Shown: piece after piece, positions 26,970 through 35,949 of the stretch
How the letters are laid out: each line of letters starts with the position of its first letter
How positions within the stretch are numbered: the first letter of the stretch is position 1
DNA from: Streptomyces sp. CBMA123
Lineage (GTDB): Bacteria > Actinomycetota > Actinomycetes > Streptomycetales > Streptomycetaceae
Direction: 5' to 3'
Assembly: GCF_014596465.1 (NCBI RefSeq)
Contig: NZ_MECK01000610.1
Location: forward strand, 53,676 to 117,675
Length of the DNA: 64,000 nucleotides
The notes under the pieces: model-generated
Seen by the model: the letters and a program-made list of their open reading frames with translations, nothing else
Databases searched by the model: none
Told to the model about the DNA's origin: nothing
Translations under genes and position numbers: made by a program

Positions 26970-28335
26970 GCCGGGGCCCTGGACCGGCCTGCCCGACGGG
27001 CTGGAACCCCTCTCGTCGGTCGACCGCCGGGAGCTGGGCGGCTACCGGCTGCTCGGGCGCCTCGGTGCCGGCGGCATGGGGATCGTCTACCTCGCGCGCT
27101 CGGTCACCGGCCGGGCCGCGGCGGTGAAGGTCCTGCGCCCGGAACTGTTGCGCGAGCGGGGGGCGCAGGAACGCTTCCGCCGCGAGATCTCGGTGGTGTC
27201 GCGGATCCCGGAGGCGTTCACCGCGCCGCTCCTGGACGCCGAGGCCGACGACAACGGCGCCTGGATGGCCACGGCCTTCATCCCGGGACTCTCCCTCCAG
27301 CAGAGCGTCAACGCCTTCGGCCCCTTCCCCGCCGAGTCACTGCACACGCTGTGGTACGGACTGCTGAGAGCACTGGACTCCGTCCACGCGGCCGGCGTCG
27401 TGCATCGCGACCTCAAACCGTCGAACGTCCTGCTCACCCCCCGGGGGCCACGCCTCATCGACTTCGGCATCTCGACCATGGACGGCTCGACCCGGCAGAC
27501 GTCCACCGGAGCGATCATCGGGACCCCCGGCTACCTGGCGCCGGAACAGGTCACCGGACAGCGGCCCGTGACGGCGGAGGCGGACGTCTTCGCCCTGGGT
27601 GCGGTGATGAGCTTCGCCGCGACCGGAGTTCCTCCCTTCGACGGCGAGAACCTCCTCAACGTCATCTACAACGTGCTGCACGACGAGCCCCGGCTCTCCT
27701 CGCTGCCCGCCGACCTCGAGGGCTGGGTCCGTTCCTGCCTGGACAAGGACCCCGCCGCCCGACCGACCGTCGACGGCCTGCTCGGCGCGCTCTCCGAACG
27801 GCAGGTCCGCACCGCGCAGCGGCGAATCGCGCTGGAGGACTGGCTGCCGGACGCCGTCTCCCGCGCCACCCTGCGGCGCGCACAGCTCGTCCTCGACCTC
27901 GACCGCCCGTACCAGCCGTCACCCGCCGAGCCGCCGGCGCTGCCGGCCGGACCCGCCACGGCCGAGACGGTCCTCCAGCCCGCTCCGGGAGAACCGGCCG
28001 AGCGGCTCCGCCAGGACGGGCCGTCGACCGGCCTGTCCTGGCGGCGCCCTCCAGACTCCACGCTCTCGCTCCTCCGCCGTCCCGCGGTCCCGGAGCCCAC
28101 GACTGCGCCTGGGGCGGGGCCCGCCGCAACCGCCCTCCCGCAGAGCGGACCGAACCCAACCCCGGCCCACCCCCGGGCGGTAACGCCGTCGTCCTCAAAC
28201 TCAGCGGACGGACCCACGCCCGGGGGGCTGCTGCGTACCTCCGCCTCTCCCATCGAGGCCGAGCTCCCGCCCCCTCCACGCACCGGTCTACGTCGGCGCT
28301 GGTGGCGCGTACCGTTCTGGCGCTCCAGGAGATGA
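26962..28335 (+). CDS. Ser/Thr protein kinase of the caspase operon
   Basis: A 457-residue Hanks-type kinase: Gly loop LGAGGMGIVYLA, Lys in AAAVKVLRP, HRDLKPSNVLL, DFGISTMDG, and GTPGYLAPEQVTG. All catalytic residues are present. After residue about 290 it becomes a Pro/Ala-rich linker ending in a basic Trp cluster (RRRWWRVPFW). No transmembrane segment is seen, so it is probably cytoplasmic. It overlaps the caspase gene by eight bases, implying co-translation. It may phosphorylate EACC1 or the caspase; that is inference. Confidence 0.9.
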   Translation: MAEPGPWTGLPDGLEPLSSVDRRELGGYRLLGRLGAGGMGIVYLARSVTGRAAAVKVLRPELLRERGAQERFRREISVVSRIPEAFTAPLLDAEADDNGAWMATAFIPGLSLQQSVNAFGPFPAESLHTLWYGLLRALDSVHAAGVVHRDLKPSNVLLTPRGPRLIDFGISTMDGSTRQTSTGAIIGTPGYLAPEQVTGQRPVTAEADVFALGAVMSFAATGVPPFDGENLLNVIYNVLHDEPRLSSLPADLEGWVRSCLDKDPAARPTVDGLLGALSERQVRTAQRRIALEDWLPDAVSRATLRRAQLVLDLDRPYQPSPAEPPALPAGPATAETVLQPAPGEPAERLRQDGPSTGLSWRRPPDSTLSLLRRPAVPEPTTAPGAGPAATALPQSGPNPTPAHPRAVTPSSSNSADGPTPGGLLRTSASPIEAELPPPPRTGLRRRWWRVPFWRSRR

Positions 28336-28466
28336 CACCTCGCCCCGGCCCGAACCCGATGCCGGGTGAGGGCCGCCGCGGCCGGCCCGTAGCTCCGACC
28401 CCACCCGAACCACGGAGCGGGGGTTGTTCGTCTCCCTGACGCCCGGAATGCTCCTGCTGGGCGACG

Positions 28467-29465
28467 GTGGCTTCCGGGGCCTCGACCTGTGGCGGGGCGG
28501 AAGTACTGGGCCTGACGGCCGGAGCGACTGCCGCGTACCAGGCGATGCTCGATCACCCTGCCTACGGCGTGGACGAGATCGCCGCCCACTGCGGCCTGAC
28601 CGCCGTTCGGGTGCACGACCACCTGGAGGAGCTGAGTCAGCTCGCCCTCGTACGGGCCTCCGCCGAGCACCCCGGACAGTTGCGCGCGGTCAGTCCAGAC
28701 ATCGGCCCGGCCGACATCCTCACCCGACAGAAAGCCGAACTCGTCGCCCGACACGCCCAGTTGGCGGCCTCACGGGCGGCCGTCACGCGCATGGTCGCGG
28801 ACCGCGCCGAACACCGCACGACCCACGGAGAACGCCTCCTCGGCATGGACGCCATCCACGCCCGCCTCGAACGGATGGGCCACAGCGCCGCCACCGAGGC
28901 CCTCGGCAGCCAACCCGGCAACCAGCGACCAGAGGACCTCCTCGCCAGCCGCGTCACCGACGCCGAGGCACTCTCCCGCGGCATCGCCGTGCGGACCCTC
29001 TACCAGGACTCCACCCGCAACCAACCACACGTCACCACCTACGCCCACTGGCTGCTCAGCCAGGGCGGCGAAGTCCGCACCGCGGCCACCATCCCACAGC
29101 GCATGGTGATCATCGACCGCAGCCAGGCACTCGTCCCGATCGACCCCGCGGACAACCGCAAGGGCGCCCTCTACGTCACCGAACCCGGCATCCTCGCCGC
29201 CCTGATCGACCTCTTCGAACAGGCCTGGAACACCGCCGTCCCCCTCGGCGCCACCCACCCCGAAGACCCCCGCACCGGACTCACCACCACCGAACGCGAA
29301 CTCCTGCGCCTGCTCGGCTCCGGCCTCACCGACGACGCCGCCGGCCAGCGCCTCGGCTTCTCCTCCCGCACCGTCGGCCGCCACATGTCCTCGATCATGG
29401 AACGCCTCGGCGCCAGCAGCCGCTTCGAAGCCGGAATCAAGGCCGCGCACAAGGGCTGGCTCTGA
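28467..29465 (+). CDS. LuxR-type C-terminal HTH regulator
   Basis: A regulator of about 330 residues. An N-terminal winged helix of the TrmB type (LTAGATAAYQAML, GVDEIAAHCGLTAVRVHDHL) is followed by a ligand-binding-like middle (GIAVRTLYQDSTRNQ, MVIIDRSQALVPI) and a C-terminal LuxR HTH (LTTTERELLRLLGSGLTDDA, SSRTVGRHMSSIMERLG). The start codon is not certain: GTG 28467 or one a few codons later. It converges with the SUKH gene, overlapping it by 29 bases. Confidence 0.8.
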   Translation: MASGASTCGGAEVLGLTAGATAAYQAMLDHPAYGVDEIAAHCGLTAVRVHDHLEELSQLALVRASAEHPGQLRAVSPDIGPADILTRQKAELVARHAQLAASRAAVTRMVADRAEHRTTHGERLLGMDAIHARLERMGHSAATEALGSQPGNQRPEDLLASRVTDAEALSRGIAVRTLYQDSTRNQPHVTTYAHWLLSQGGEVRTAATIPQRMVIIDRSQALVPIDPADNRKGALYVTEPGILAALIDLFEQAWNTAVPLGATHPEDPRTGLTTTERELLRLLGSGLTDDAAGQRLGFSSRTVGRHMSSIMERLGASSRFEAGIKAAHKGWL

Positions 29466-30132
29466 CGGCGGGGCCCGATCCTGCAGATGCACAGCTTCGT
29501 GCCGTCGACGCACTCCAGGTCGAGGCCGGTCCGCCACTGGTCCGCCACCGGTCCGACTCCACCTGCCGGTGCACGAACCCCGGTTCCGGCTTCGTCAGCA
29601 GTGGACGCCCGATACTGAGCGGCCATCGCTCCCACAGCCCCGGGCCCTCGCACAGCAGTCGGCGGAGGAACGCGGCCATACCGGGCGGGTGGATCGTGAA
29701 CATCGGCCGGGTGTGACGGCCGATGACCAGCACCGGCCAGCGGTCGGGGTCACCGTCGGCGGTCAACCAGCACAACAGGTCAGGGCCGGACGTCACGCCC
29801 CATGCCGGGATGTCGTTCGGGTCGATGTCGAGGACTTCCCGCCCGCCTTCGATCTGCCGGCTGGCGCGGGCATCGCGGGTCACGTCCGCCATCGACGCGG
29901 CCAGGGTCGTTCCGACGGGCGCAGGTGCGAGGATCTCCGCTTCGTCGCTGATCGAGCCGCTGCCGTACACCGCCATGAAGGCTCGGTAGTCCTCCGGGAA
30001 GGTGACTCCCCAGTCCACCTGGGCGGCAGCCCAGTCGACACGCTCATCGGCACCGTGCTCCGGCGACATGATCCGCGTGAGTTCCTCGACGCCGGGGTGC
30101 ACACCGTTGCCCTTCGTCTCGTTCGCCGACAA
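29437..30132 (-). CDS. SMI1/KNR4 (SUKH) family protein
   Basis: A 231-residue protein. The SUKH core is visible from about residue 35: VDWGVTFPEDYRAFMAVYGSGSI, then DILCWLTADGDPDRWPVLV-like strand-loop pattern (SGPDLLCWLTADGDPDRWP) and MAAFLRRLLCEG. SUKH proteins commonly act as immunity proteins against nuclease toxins. The last 30 residues overlap the end of the LuxR-type gene and are Ser/Arg-rich, so the true C-terminus may be displaced by a frameshift. Confidence 0.75.
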   Translation of the reverse strand: MSANETKGNGVHPGVEELTRIMSPEHGADERVDWAAAQVDWGVTFPEDYRAFMAVYGSGSISDEAEILAPAPVGTTLAASMADVTRDARASRQIEGGREVLDIDPNDIPAWGVTSGPDLLCWLTADGDPDRWPVLVIGRHTRPMFTIHPPGMAAFLRRLLCEGPGLWERWPLSIGRPLLTKPEPGFVHRQVESDRWRTSGGPASTWSASTARSCASAGSGPAVRASPCARP

Positions 30133-30220
30133 CCAGCGGGCGGCCGAGGATCCCGGTCGCCCGGCCGAGCCGCCGGCGCATACGGCTGCCGGACCCGACC
30201 GCGCGGTTGCGGTGCGTGCG

Positions 30221-31300
30221 TCAGACCTTCGCCATCCGGGCGATCGCCTGCACGGTGATCTCGCGCATCCGGTCGAAGGCCGCCTGCGGATCGTCGTAGT
30301 TGCGCCAGGGGCCGGCCACCTCGCGGCCCATCGCCTGGAACTGCTCGAACGCGTGCGCCACCCGGGCGTTCATGACCAGCGACCAGGCGGCCCAGCCCCG
30401 GGCGGCCTGGAGCTGCGGATGTGCCGGATCCGCCTGCTCCAGGTCGGCCAGCAGAGCGTCCACGGCCGCGGTGAACTCCGGCGTCCGGTAAGCCGCCGCC
30501 CCCGACTCGTCGCGGGTGATCTGCTCGAAGTACGCCCGCACCCGCAGGGTGGTCAGCAGACTGCCGGCCGGCGCGTCGGCGAGCGCGGTGTCGACGAAGG
30601 CGTGCATGAGTTCGTGACTGCCGTGCCACTTGGCGCACCAGTACTGCAGGGCGCCCTCGTGTGCCCGCAGGTGGTGCGGGTCACGGGCCGTCACTTCGGC
30701 CCAGAGCTTGCGGAAGTCCTCCTGCGACCAGCCCAGGCCCATGGCGACGGCGATCTGCGCCACCCAGGGGTTGGGGTCCTCGGCGGGTGCCAGCTCGACG
30801 GCCTCCCGTGCGGTCTGCTCCGCCTCGCGCAGGACGCGGTGGAAGCCGTCGGCCTGCTCCATGGTCACCTCGGAGGCGTACCTGCCGCTGCGGATCTCCC
30901 AGGCGAGCTGGACCAACGCGTCGGTCTGCAGCAGGGCGGCCGCCGCGTTGCGCGGCTCCTCCTCGCGCCACCGCCGCAGCCAGTGGTCCTCCTTCGCCGC
31001 CGCCGTGCTCAGCGGCTCCATCCGCATCCAGCGCCGGTTCGCGTCACGGTCGCTGTCGGCTTCGGCCAGGTACTCGGACACCGTGCGCCAGTCACCGGCC
31101 CTGGCGGCGTCGAGCGCGGCTGCCAACTCCGCGGACGGCTCGTCCTCCCGGAGCACGAGCTGCTCGCGCGGGACCAGCCTGTTCCGCAGTTCGGTCTCCA
31201 GGTGGCTCCGCCGTTCCCGGACGACCCGCGAGACGACGAGCTTGCCCGCCACAGCGAGCACCACGAGCACCACGAGCACGACGAGCGACACAAAGACCAT
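30221..31300 (-). CDS. Membrane-anchored helical-repeat protein (DUF4034-like)
   Basis: A 359-residue protein with one N-terminal membrane helix (FVSLVVLVVLVVLAVAGKL) and a cytoplasmic or periplasmic all-alpha region. Features such as LAEADSDRDANRRWM, YWCAKWHGSHELMHAFVDTA and RGWAAWSLVMNARV fit the TPR-like DUF4034 pattern, where WHGS-type motifs recur. Function is not known. It diverges from the ADP-ribosylglycohydrolase remnant at 31522. Confidence 0.65.
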   Translation of the reverse strand: MVFVSLVVLVVLVVLAVAGKLVVSRVVRERRSHLETELRNRLVPREQLVLREDEPSAELAAALDAARAGDWRTVSEYLAEADSDRDANRRWMRMEPLSTAAAKEDHWLRRWREEEPRNAAAALLQTDALVQLAWEIRSGRYASEVTMEQADGFHRVLREAEQTAREAVELAPAEDPNPWVAQIAVAMGLGWSQEDFRKLWAEVTARDPHHLRAHEGALQYWCAKWHGSHELMHAFVDTALADAPAGSLLTTLRVRAYFEQITRDESGAAAYRTPEFTAAVDALLADLEQADPAHPQLQAARGWAAWSLVMNARVAHAFEQFQAMGREVAGPWRNYDDPQAAFDRMREITVQAIARMAKV

Positions 31301-31521
31301 GGGCTGCTTTCCAAGCGACGAGGACGGGACTGCTCACCCGCACCCGGGCGGTCCCTGAGCGGGCACCGGGCACGGACGAGGACAGGAGACACGAAGACAG
31401 CGCGGATGCACCTCGCCTCGCCCCCCCGCCCTCGCACCTGCGTGCGCGGCGAGCAGGATCGTACCGGCACGCCCCGCCCCAGGTCGTTCAGGGGTACGAG
31501 GACTGACCAGCCGCTCGATCC

Positions 31522-32523
31522 GTGCCGGCCGAGGGGCCGCTGCGGATCGGTGTCAGCACCCAGTTGGCGGCGTTCACCGTCGAAGGAGCGATCCGTGCCT
31601 CGGTGCGGATGGACCACAAGGGCATCTGCCACCCGCCGTCCGTGATCTGGCACGCGTACTGCCGCTGGGCCTTCCTGCAGGGCATCGAACCGGAGCGGAT
31701 CTCCGAGCGCTGGACGCGCGGCAGGGACGGCCGGTGGCCGAACGGCTGGCTCGCGCGGGTGCCCGATCTTCGCGAGCACCGAGGCTCGGCGCCGGCCACC
31801 GTCGCGGCTCTGACCGGGCTGACGCAGGGCACCCCGACCAAGCCGGTCAACGGCAGCCGAGGGGCCCACGCGCTCACCCGGAGCCTGGCCCTGGGAGTGC
31901 TGCGCCTCCTCTCCGGTCCCGCCACCTGCGCCAAACTGGTCCGCGAGACGGCCGCCCTCACCCACGGCGCTCCGGGGGCACAGGACGCGGCCCTCGGCGC
32001 GGCCGGGCTCGTGGCCCACTGCCTCGCCGAGGACGACCCCTTCCGGGCGTGGACGGCCTCCCGCCCGGACGACGCGCACCCGATCGACGCCCTGGTCCGT
32101 TCCCTGACCATGCCGCACTCGGCGAGCCCCGACACGGTCCTCGAACTGCTGAAGGCACCCGGCGCTGTCCCCGACCACGGGCAGCTCGCCTGGATCGCCC
32201 CGGACGCGACCGCCGCCTCGGCACTGCTCGGCGCCCTCCTCGTGGTCTCCCGCTTCCCCGGCCGCGACACCGTGGACGCGGCCCTGCGGTTCGCGGCCGG
32301 CGCACCGGACGGCACCTCGGTGGCCTCCACCGCCGGGGCGCTGCTCGGTGCCGCACACGGCGTCGACGCGCTGCCGGTCGAACCGCTGAGCCGGCTCGAA
32401 CTCGCCTGGGTGCTCGACACCCTGGCCCGCGACCTGCTCCAGCAGTACGTCGACTCACCCGGCGGCAGCGAGTACGTACCGGCCCGCGACCCGCACTGGT
32501 GGGACCGCTACCCCGGCGGGTGA
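31522..32523 (+). CDS. ADP-ribosylglycohydrolase family protein, N-terminally truncated
   Basis: A 333-residue protein. KGICHPPSVIWHAYCRWAFL and NGSRGAHALTRSLALGVL follow the actinobacterial family that removes ADP-ribose from proteins. Two defects: the usual first 50 residues (the GxxxGDAxG helix) are absent, with a stop just upstream of GTG 31522 and no ribosome site; and the metal-binding D-D-T of the family reads V-S-T here (RIGVSTQLAAFTVEG). It may be inactive or have gained another role. Confidence 0.65.
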   Translation: MPAEGPLRIGVSTQLAAFTVEGAIRASVRMDHKGICHPPSVIWHAYCRWAFLQGIEPERISERWTRGRDGRWPNGWLARVPDLREHRGSAPATVAALTGLTQGTPTKPVNGSRGAHALTRSLALGVLRLLSGPATCAKLVRETAALTHGAPGAQDAALGAAGLVAHCLAEDDPFRAWTASRPDDAHPIDALVRSLTMPHSASPDTVLELLKAPGAVPDHGQLAWIAPDATAASALLGALLVVSRFPGRDTVDAALRFAAGAPDGTSVASTAGALLGAAHGVDALPVEPLSRLELAWVLDTLARDLLQQYVDSPGGSEYVPARDPHWWDRYPGG

Positions 32524-32794
32524 CAGCCCCGCCCGGATCCGTGGGTCCTTCACCGGGACGCTTCCTCGGGCGCCTGCCGTCCGGTACCCGCTCGCCATCG
32601 GATTCGCCGCCTTCGGCCCGGCCTTCCTACCCCCTCCTGACGTAGGCCGGGTGGCTGTCATCACTGTTGTCCGCCGTACCCGTCCCTTCGCCGAGATTCC
32701 GTTCGGACCGGGCCTGGATGGGCTGGCCGTATGGCCAGTCCGTCGTCGGCGTGGGCCGGCCGACGGACGTCGGTGAAGGTCAGATTGCAGGACT
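32524..32794. other. Short non-coding stretch between convergent genes
   Basis: About 270 bases between the glycohydrolase-like gene and the restriction nuclease. I see no gene, RNA or strong hairpin. Confidence 0.4.
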
Positions 32795-34096
32795 TCAGGC
32801 CAGGAGGATCTCTTCCGGCCTGCGGTTGAACACCTCCGGTGATCGGCTGCTCATCAGGGCGTCGACGCATGCCATGAGATCCCCGCCGTGGTCCTGGAGG
32901 GCGATCGCGCGCAGTTCCCTGATCAGGTCCTGGCCGTTGATCAGGACCACCGGGTACTGGTCCTCGACCATCTCCAGTTGCGCGGGTTCGGAGTAGGAGC
33001 CGGTGGTGACGTACACGCCGATCCAGCCTCGCTTGAGTCGGGCCACCACGCGTGCGATCTGTTCTGCTGACACCAGGCTGTCCGGCTTGATGCACTTGGC
33101 CTGACCGAGAACGACCAGTTTGGTCCCGGCCAGACCGCTGCCGAGGTCCAATCGCCCGACGAAGTCGGCACCACCGTCGCCGGAGCGGCGGGTGAGCCAG
33201 CCGTCCTTGTAGCTGTGCCCGGAACCGCTCATCACCTTCTCGGCAACGACCGCCGCCAGTACCTCGAAGGCGTGCTTGTCGTGGTCGAACCGCTTGTAGA
33301 CCGCCTGAAGGTCCACCTCGGTACGGCTCCCCGTCTTGGGACGCTGATCGCGGACCTTGACCACCCGACTGCGGGCGACCCGGCGGCGGACCCTCGGCAG
33401 GATCGAGTGACCGTGCTTGACCCACTCACGCCACGCCGTTGGGGCCAGCTTCAGTATCTCGGCGTCGGACAGATCGGAGTCCCGCCGGGCGCTGATCCAG
33501 TCCCAGTCCAGCCTGTCGTCCTCCTCGGTGAGGTCGATGACAGCGAGATCGAAGACGTAGTTGGTGAAGCTCTTCTGTGTCGATTCGTCCCACTGGACCA
33601 CGCGCTCGGCCCGTTCGATCAGGGCCACTCCGCAGAACTGGACCTGTCCCTTGTCCTTGCCGTTGTGGGGGACGGAGCGAAAGAGCAGCAGTGGAGGCGC
33701 CGCGGCCCGCCTCTGGGGTGTGAGCGCCTGGTGGCTGTCGAAGGCTTCCAACAACGCTGCATTGCCTGTGGTGCCGCCGACCTGCGCAGCCGTCTCGGGC
33801 TTGTGGTCGCCGAAATATCGGACGTGGCCGTTGTCTACGTCGAACACGTCGTGCCACGGGGTCTGTTCCGATCCGGCCTTCCACGGACTCGACCGGATCA
33901 TCACAGCCGGGCGCCGGGTATCAGCCGCCGTCTTGACCCTGGCCATGGGGTTGATGCCCTTCTCGAGCTGGGCACGTGGCCGGCCAGGGGTGGCGGTGAC
34001 GAAGTAGAAGTTGTCGAGTCCGTCGACCGTTGCAGGCGACGCTTCCTTCGACGCCGCGTACCGAAGCACACCCTCCATACGCAATGCGTTCCCCAC
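32795..34096 (-). CDS. AspBHI-like modification-dependent restriction endonuclease
   Basis: A 433-residue nuclease. The N-terminal half (from VDGLDNFYFVTATPGRP, with PWHDVFDVDNGHVRYFGDHK) fits an SRA-like reader of modified bases. The C-terminal Mrr-type PD-(D/E)XK domain has HAFEVLAAVVAEKVMSG, catalytic Asp in GDGGADFVGRLD and QxK in VVLGQAKC, then SAEQIARVVARLKRGWIGVY. AspBHI-type enzymes cut DNA carrying methylcytosine and so exclude methylated phage or plasmid DNA. It has no methyltransferase partner nearby, as expected. Confidence 0.8.
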   Translation of the reverse strand: MGNALRMEGVLRYAASKEASPATVDGLDNFYFVTATPGRPRAQLEKGINPMARVKTAADTRRPAVMIRSSPWKAGSEQTPWHDVFDVDNGHVRYFGDHKPETAAQVGGTTGNAALLEAFDSHQALTPQRRAAAPPLLLFRSVPHNGKDKGQVQFCGVALIERAERVVQWDESTQKSFTNYVFDLAVIDLTEEDDRLDWDWISARRDSDLSDAEILKLAPTAWREWVKHGHSILPRVRRRVARSRVVKVRDQRPKTGSRTEVDLQAVYKRFDHDKHAFEVLAAVVAEKVMSGSGHSYKDGWLTRRSGDGGADFVGRLDLGSGLAGTKLVVLGQAKCIKPDSLVSAEQIARVVARLKRGWIGVYVTTGSYSEPAQLEMVEDQYPVVLINGQDLIRELRAIALQDHGGDLMACVDALMSSRSPEVFNRRPEEILLA

Positions 34097-34146
34097 CGCT
34101 CCCCCTTCACCAAAGATCCAAACGCGATCCTGTCAGATGAGTAGGA

Positions 34147-34739
34147 CAATCCGACAGATCGGGCAGACCGAGGTGGCAGTGGGGCACGGCCGCGGTGGGC
34201 TTCGGAGGCAGGTGGTGCTCGCCACGCAACGGTTTCCGGACGGGGACCGGCTTTTGTCCAGGACTCCGTGGTTGCGGCCGGTGAGGTGCGCTCGCGCGGA
34301 AGTGCGGTGCGTCGCCGTTGCGCCTCGAACTCCTTCGGCCTGGCGGATGAGCGCCGGCCGTCCGGCTATTCGATGACGATCCGGACTTCATGGAGCGGGT
34401 CCTGTCGGCAGACGAATATGAGCAGTTCGTCGCGAGCGCCGCAAAGGCCCATTCGGTTGTGGAAGTCATAGCCCCACTTGGCTGCACGGGCCGTTCCTCC
34501 ACCGGGTTCGGCTGTGCGCACCGCGTCAAGGCCGCCCCGGGGGCGCTGCGGTCCAGTCATGGCCCGACCGATGCCCGGACCGGACGAGCCGGAGGCCTGC
34601 CGGTGAGCGGGAGGAACTGTGAGCGGGGCGTCATTCGTGACCCGCGGGGGCCAAGCGGACCTTAAGGTCAGCGGCGCGGCGGGGATGTGCGCACCCTCGC
34701 CCAGGTGGGGTTCGTCCCTTGGCATTCCCGCCGGCGGTA
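34147..34739. other. Intergenic stretch with a reverse-strand gene tail
   Basis: About 590 bases. On the reverse strand, 34366-34480 reads KWGYDFHNRMGLCGARDELL and on to VRIVIE with a stop at 34366. The residue pattern looks like the tail of a real gene, but the upstream part does not. Nothing else is supportable. Confidence 0.35.
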
Positions 34740-35132
34740 CTACGGCTCCAGACGGGGGTCGTCGATGTCGACGCTGGCGATCCCTGGCGGATACAGCTCC
34801 GGACGGGCCGTCAGGACCAGGTGCTGCAGCGGACGCGCCGGGGTGGGCAGGCTCGTCGCGATGGCATGGGCCAGATCCGGTCCCCCGTACCCGTCGCGGA
34901 CCATGGTCGCCACCACCACGGCGCTACTCGCGTCCAGGGGCTCGAACTCGAGCGCGGGCAGCGCCATCACCGCGTGGGCGGCGCCCTCGTCCTTGACCTC
35001 GGCCTCGACCACGCACAGCACCGGAACGAGCAGATGCTGGAACGGGCTCTGCAGAGCGGAGTCCACGATCCGGTGCAGGCGCGGGTGACCGGCCGCCAGC
35101 GCGGACAGGGCGCTGGAATCCAGGACGATCAC
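34740..35132 (-). CDS. PIN-domain toxin of a type II toxin-antitoxin pair
   Basis: A 130-residue protein of the PIN nuclease fold: IVLDSSALSALAAG gives the first Asp, CVVEAEVKDEG the second acidic residue and YGGPDLAHAIATS the third. PIN toxins such as VapC cleave RNA with Mg2+. GTG 35132 overlaps the antitoxin stop (GTGA), so translation is coupled and antitoxin comes first. No later frame damage is seen. Confidence 0.8.
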   Translation of the reverse strand: MIVLDSSALSALAAGHPRLHRIVDSALQSPFQHLLVPVLCVVEAEVKDEGAAHAVMALPALEFEPLDASSAVVVATMVRDGYGGPDLAHAIATSLPTPARPLQHLVLTARPELYPPGIASVDIDDPRLEP

Positions 35133-35419
35133 GCGCTGCGCCGGGGGGTGACCTTGGCTCGGGCGTCGGCCGCAGCAACGTCGTAGACCCGCTGCAGGAG
35201 GTTCGGGCCCTCGTCCAGCTCTGTGTCGGTGAGGGTCATCCCGAAGTGCTCCCGCAGCAGCCGACGGCCTTCGGCGACGCGCTCCGCGATCTGCTCCGCA
35301 GTGGGCTGCGACTCCACCAGCAGAGCCACCTGGGCACCGATCGTGGTGCCGCGGGCCGCTGCGAGAGCCGCCAGCCGGTCGCGCGTATCAGGGGTGACCT
35401 TGATCGTCGCATCAGCCAT
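35129..35419 (-). CDS. Antitoxin (ribbon-helix-helix type) of the PIN pair
   Basis: A 96-residue protein. MADATIKVTPDTRDRLAALA is an RHH-like N-terminus that should bind the operator, and the helical acidic C-terminal part would wrap the toxin. ATG 35419 is chosen because a palindromic operator lies 20 bases upstream and the family starts here; the frame continues upstream into an unrelated P-loop remnant. Confidence 0.8.
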   Translation of the reverse strand: MADATIKVTPDTRDRLAALAAARGTTIGAQVALLVESQPTAEQIAERVAEGRRLLREHFGMTLTDTELDEGPNLLQRVYDVAAADARAKVTPRRSA

Positions 35420-35437
35420 ACCACGATCGTACACCGC

Positions 35438-35458
35438 CGGTACACCAACGGTGTACCG
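35438..35458 (-). promoter_or_regulatory. Toxin-antitoxin operator
   Basis: A perfect palindrome, GGTACACC-aac-GGTGTACC (35439-35457, extending one base each way), with a third half-site (GTACACC) at 35429. It lies immediately upstream of the antitoxin start. This is the usual site of RHH autorepression. Confidence 0.75.
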
Positions 35459-35539
35459 ATCTGTCCGTCCTGGAGATGCCGTTCGGTCGCGGCTGTTCAC
35501 CCGGAAATGTGCCCTGCGGCTTGCCCAGGGGGCAGGCCA

Positions 35540-35905
35540 AGGCGCTCTCACCGCTTCGCGGGCGGCGCGTGTCCACGATTCTCGGGGCTCCGGGATGTCG
35601 GGCCCGAATCGGCCGTCCTGCAGCAGCCGCTGGAGCTGTTTGGTGAGGGCGCCTGACGGGGTGAGCAGGTGGGGGTTGCGCCCCTCCATGCTGCACAGCT
35701 CACCCATGAGGCGAGCCGCGATGGCGGTCTTGCCGGTGCCGGGGCCTCCGGTGACCACGACCAAGCCGCCGGGACCTTTCCCGCCGGCGTCCTTGACGGC
35801 GTCCAGGATCGTGCGGCGCACGCGTCGACGAACTCCGGCCGGACGCTCTGACGCGCCGCCTCCCTGATGGACCCCCGGTGTCCGTACATGACCGATGGAT
35901 ATCAC
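35540..35905 (-). pseudogene. P-loop ATPase (DUF2075-like) fragment with frameshift
   Basis: The reverse frame reads AVKDAGGKGPGGLVVVTGGP followed by GTGKTAIAARL (Walker A) and LLTPSGALTKQLQRLLQDG, the pattern of DUF2075 helicase-like ATPases. N-terminal to this the similarity lies in another frame (IREAARQSVRPEFVDAC), and the C-terminal two thirds is missing. A frame-shifted, truncated relic. It happens to be open into the antitoxin frame. Confidence 0.6.
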
Positions 35906-35949
35906 CGGCCTCTGACAGCCGGGTAGCTCTGGTCGGCCCGCGCCCGGGC

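Noticed and set aside
34390..34665. Forward 91-residue frame
   Set aside because: Only its first 30 residues look natural, and the reverse strand has a better coding signal.
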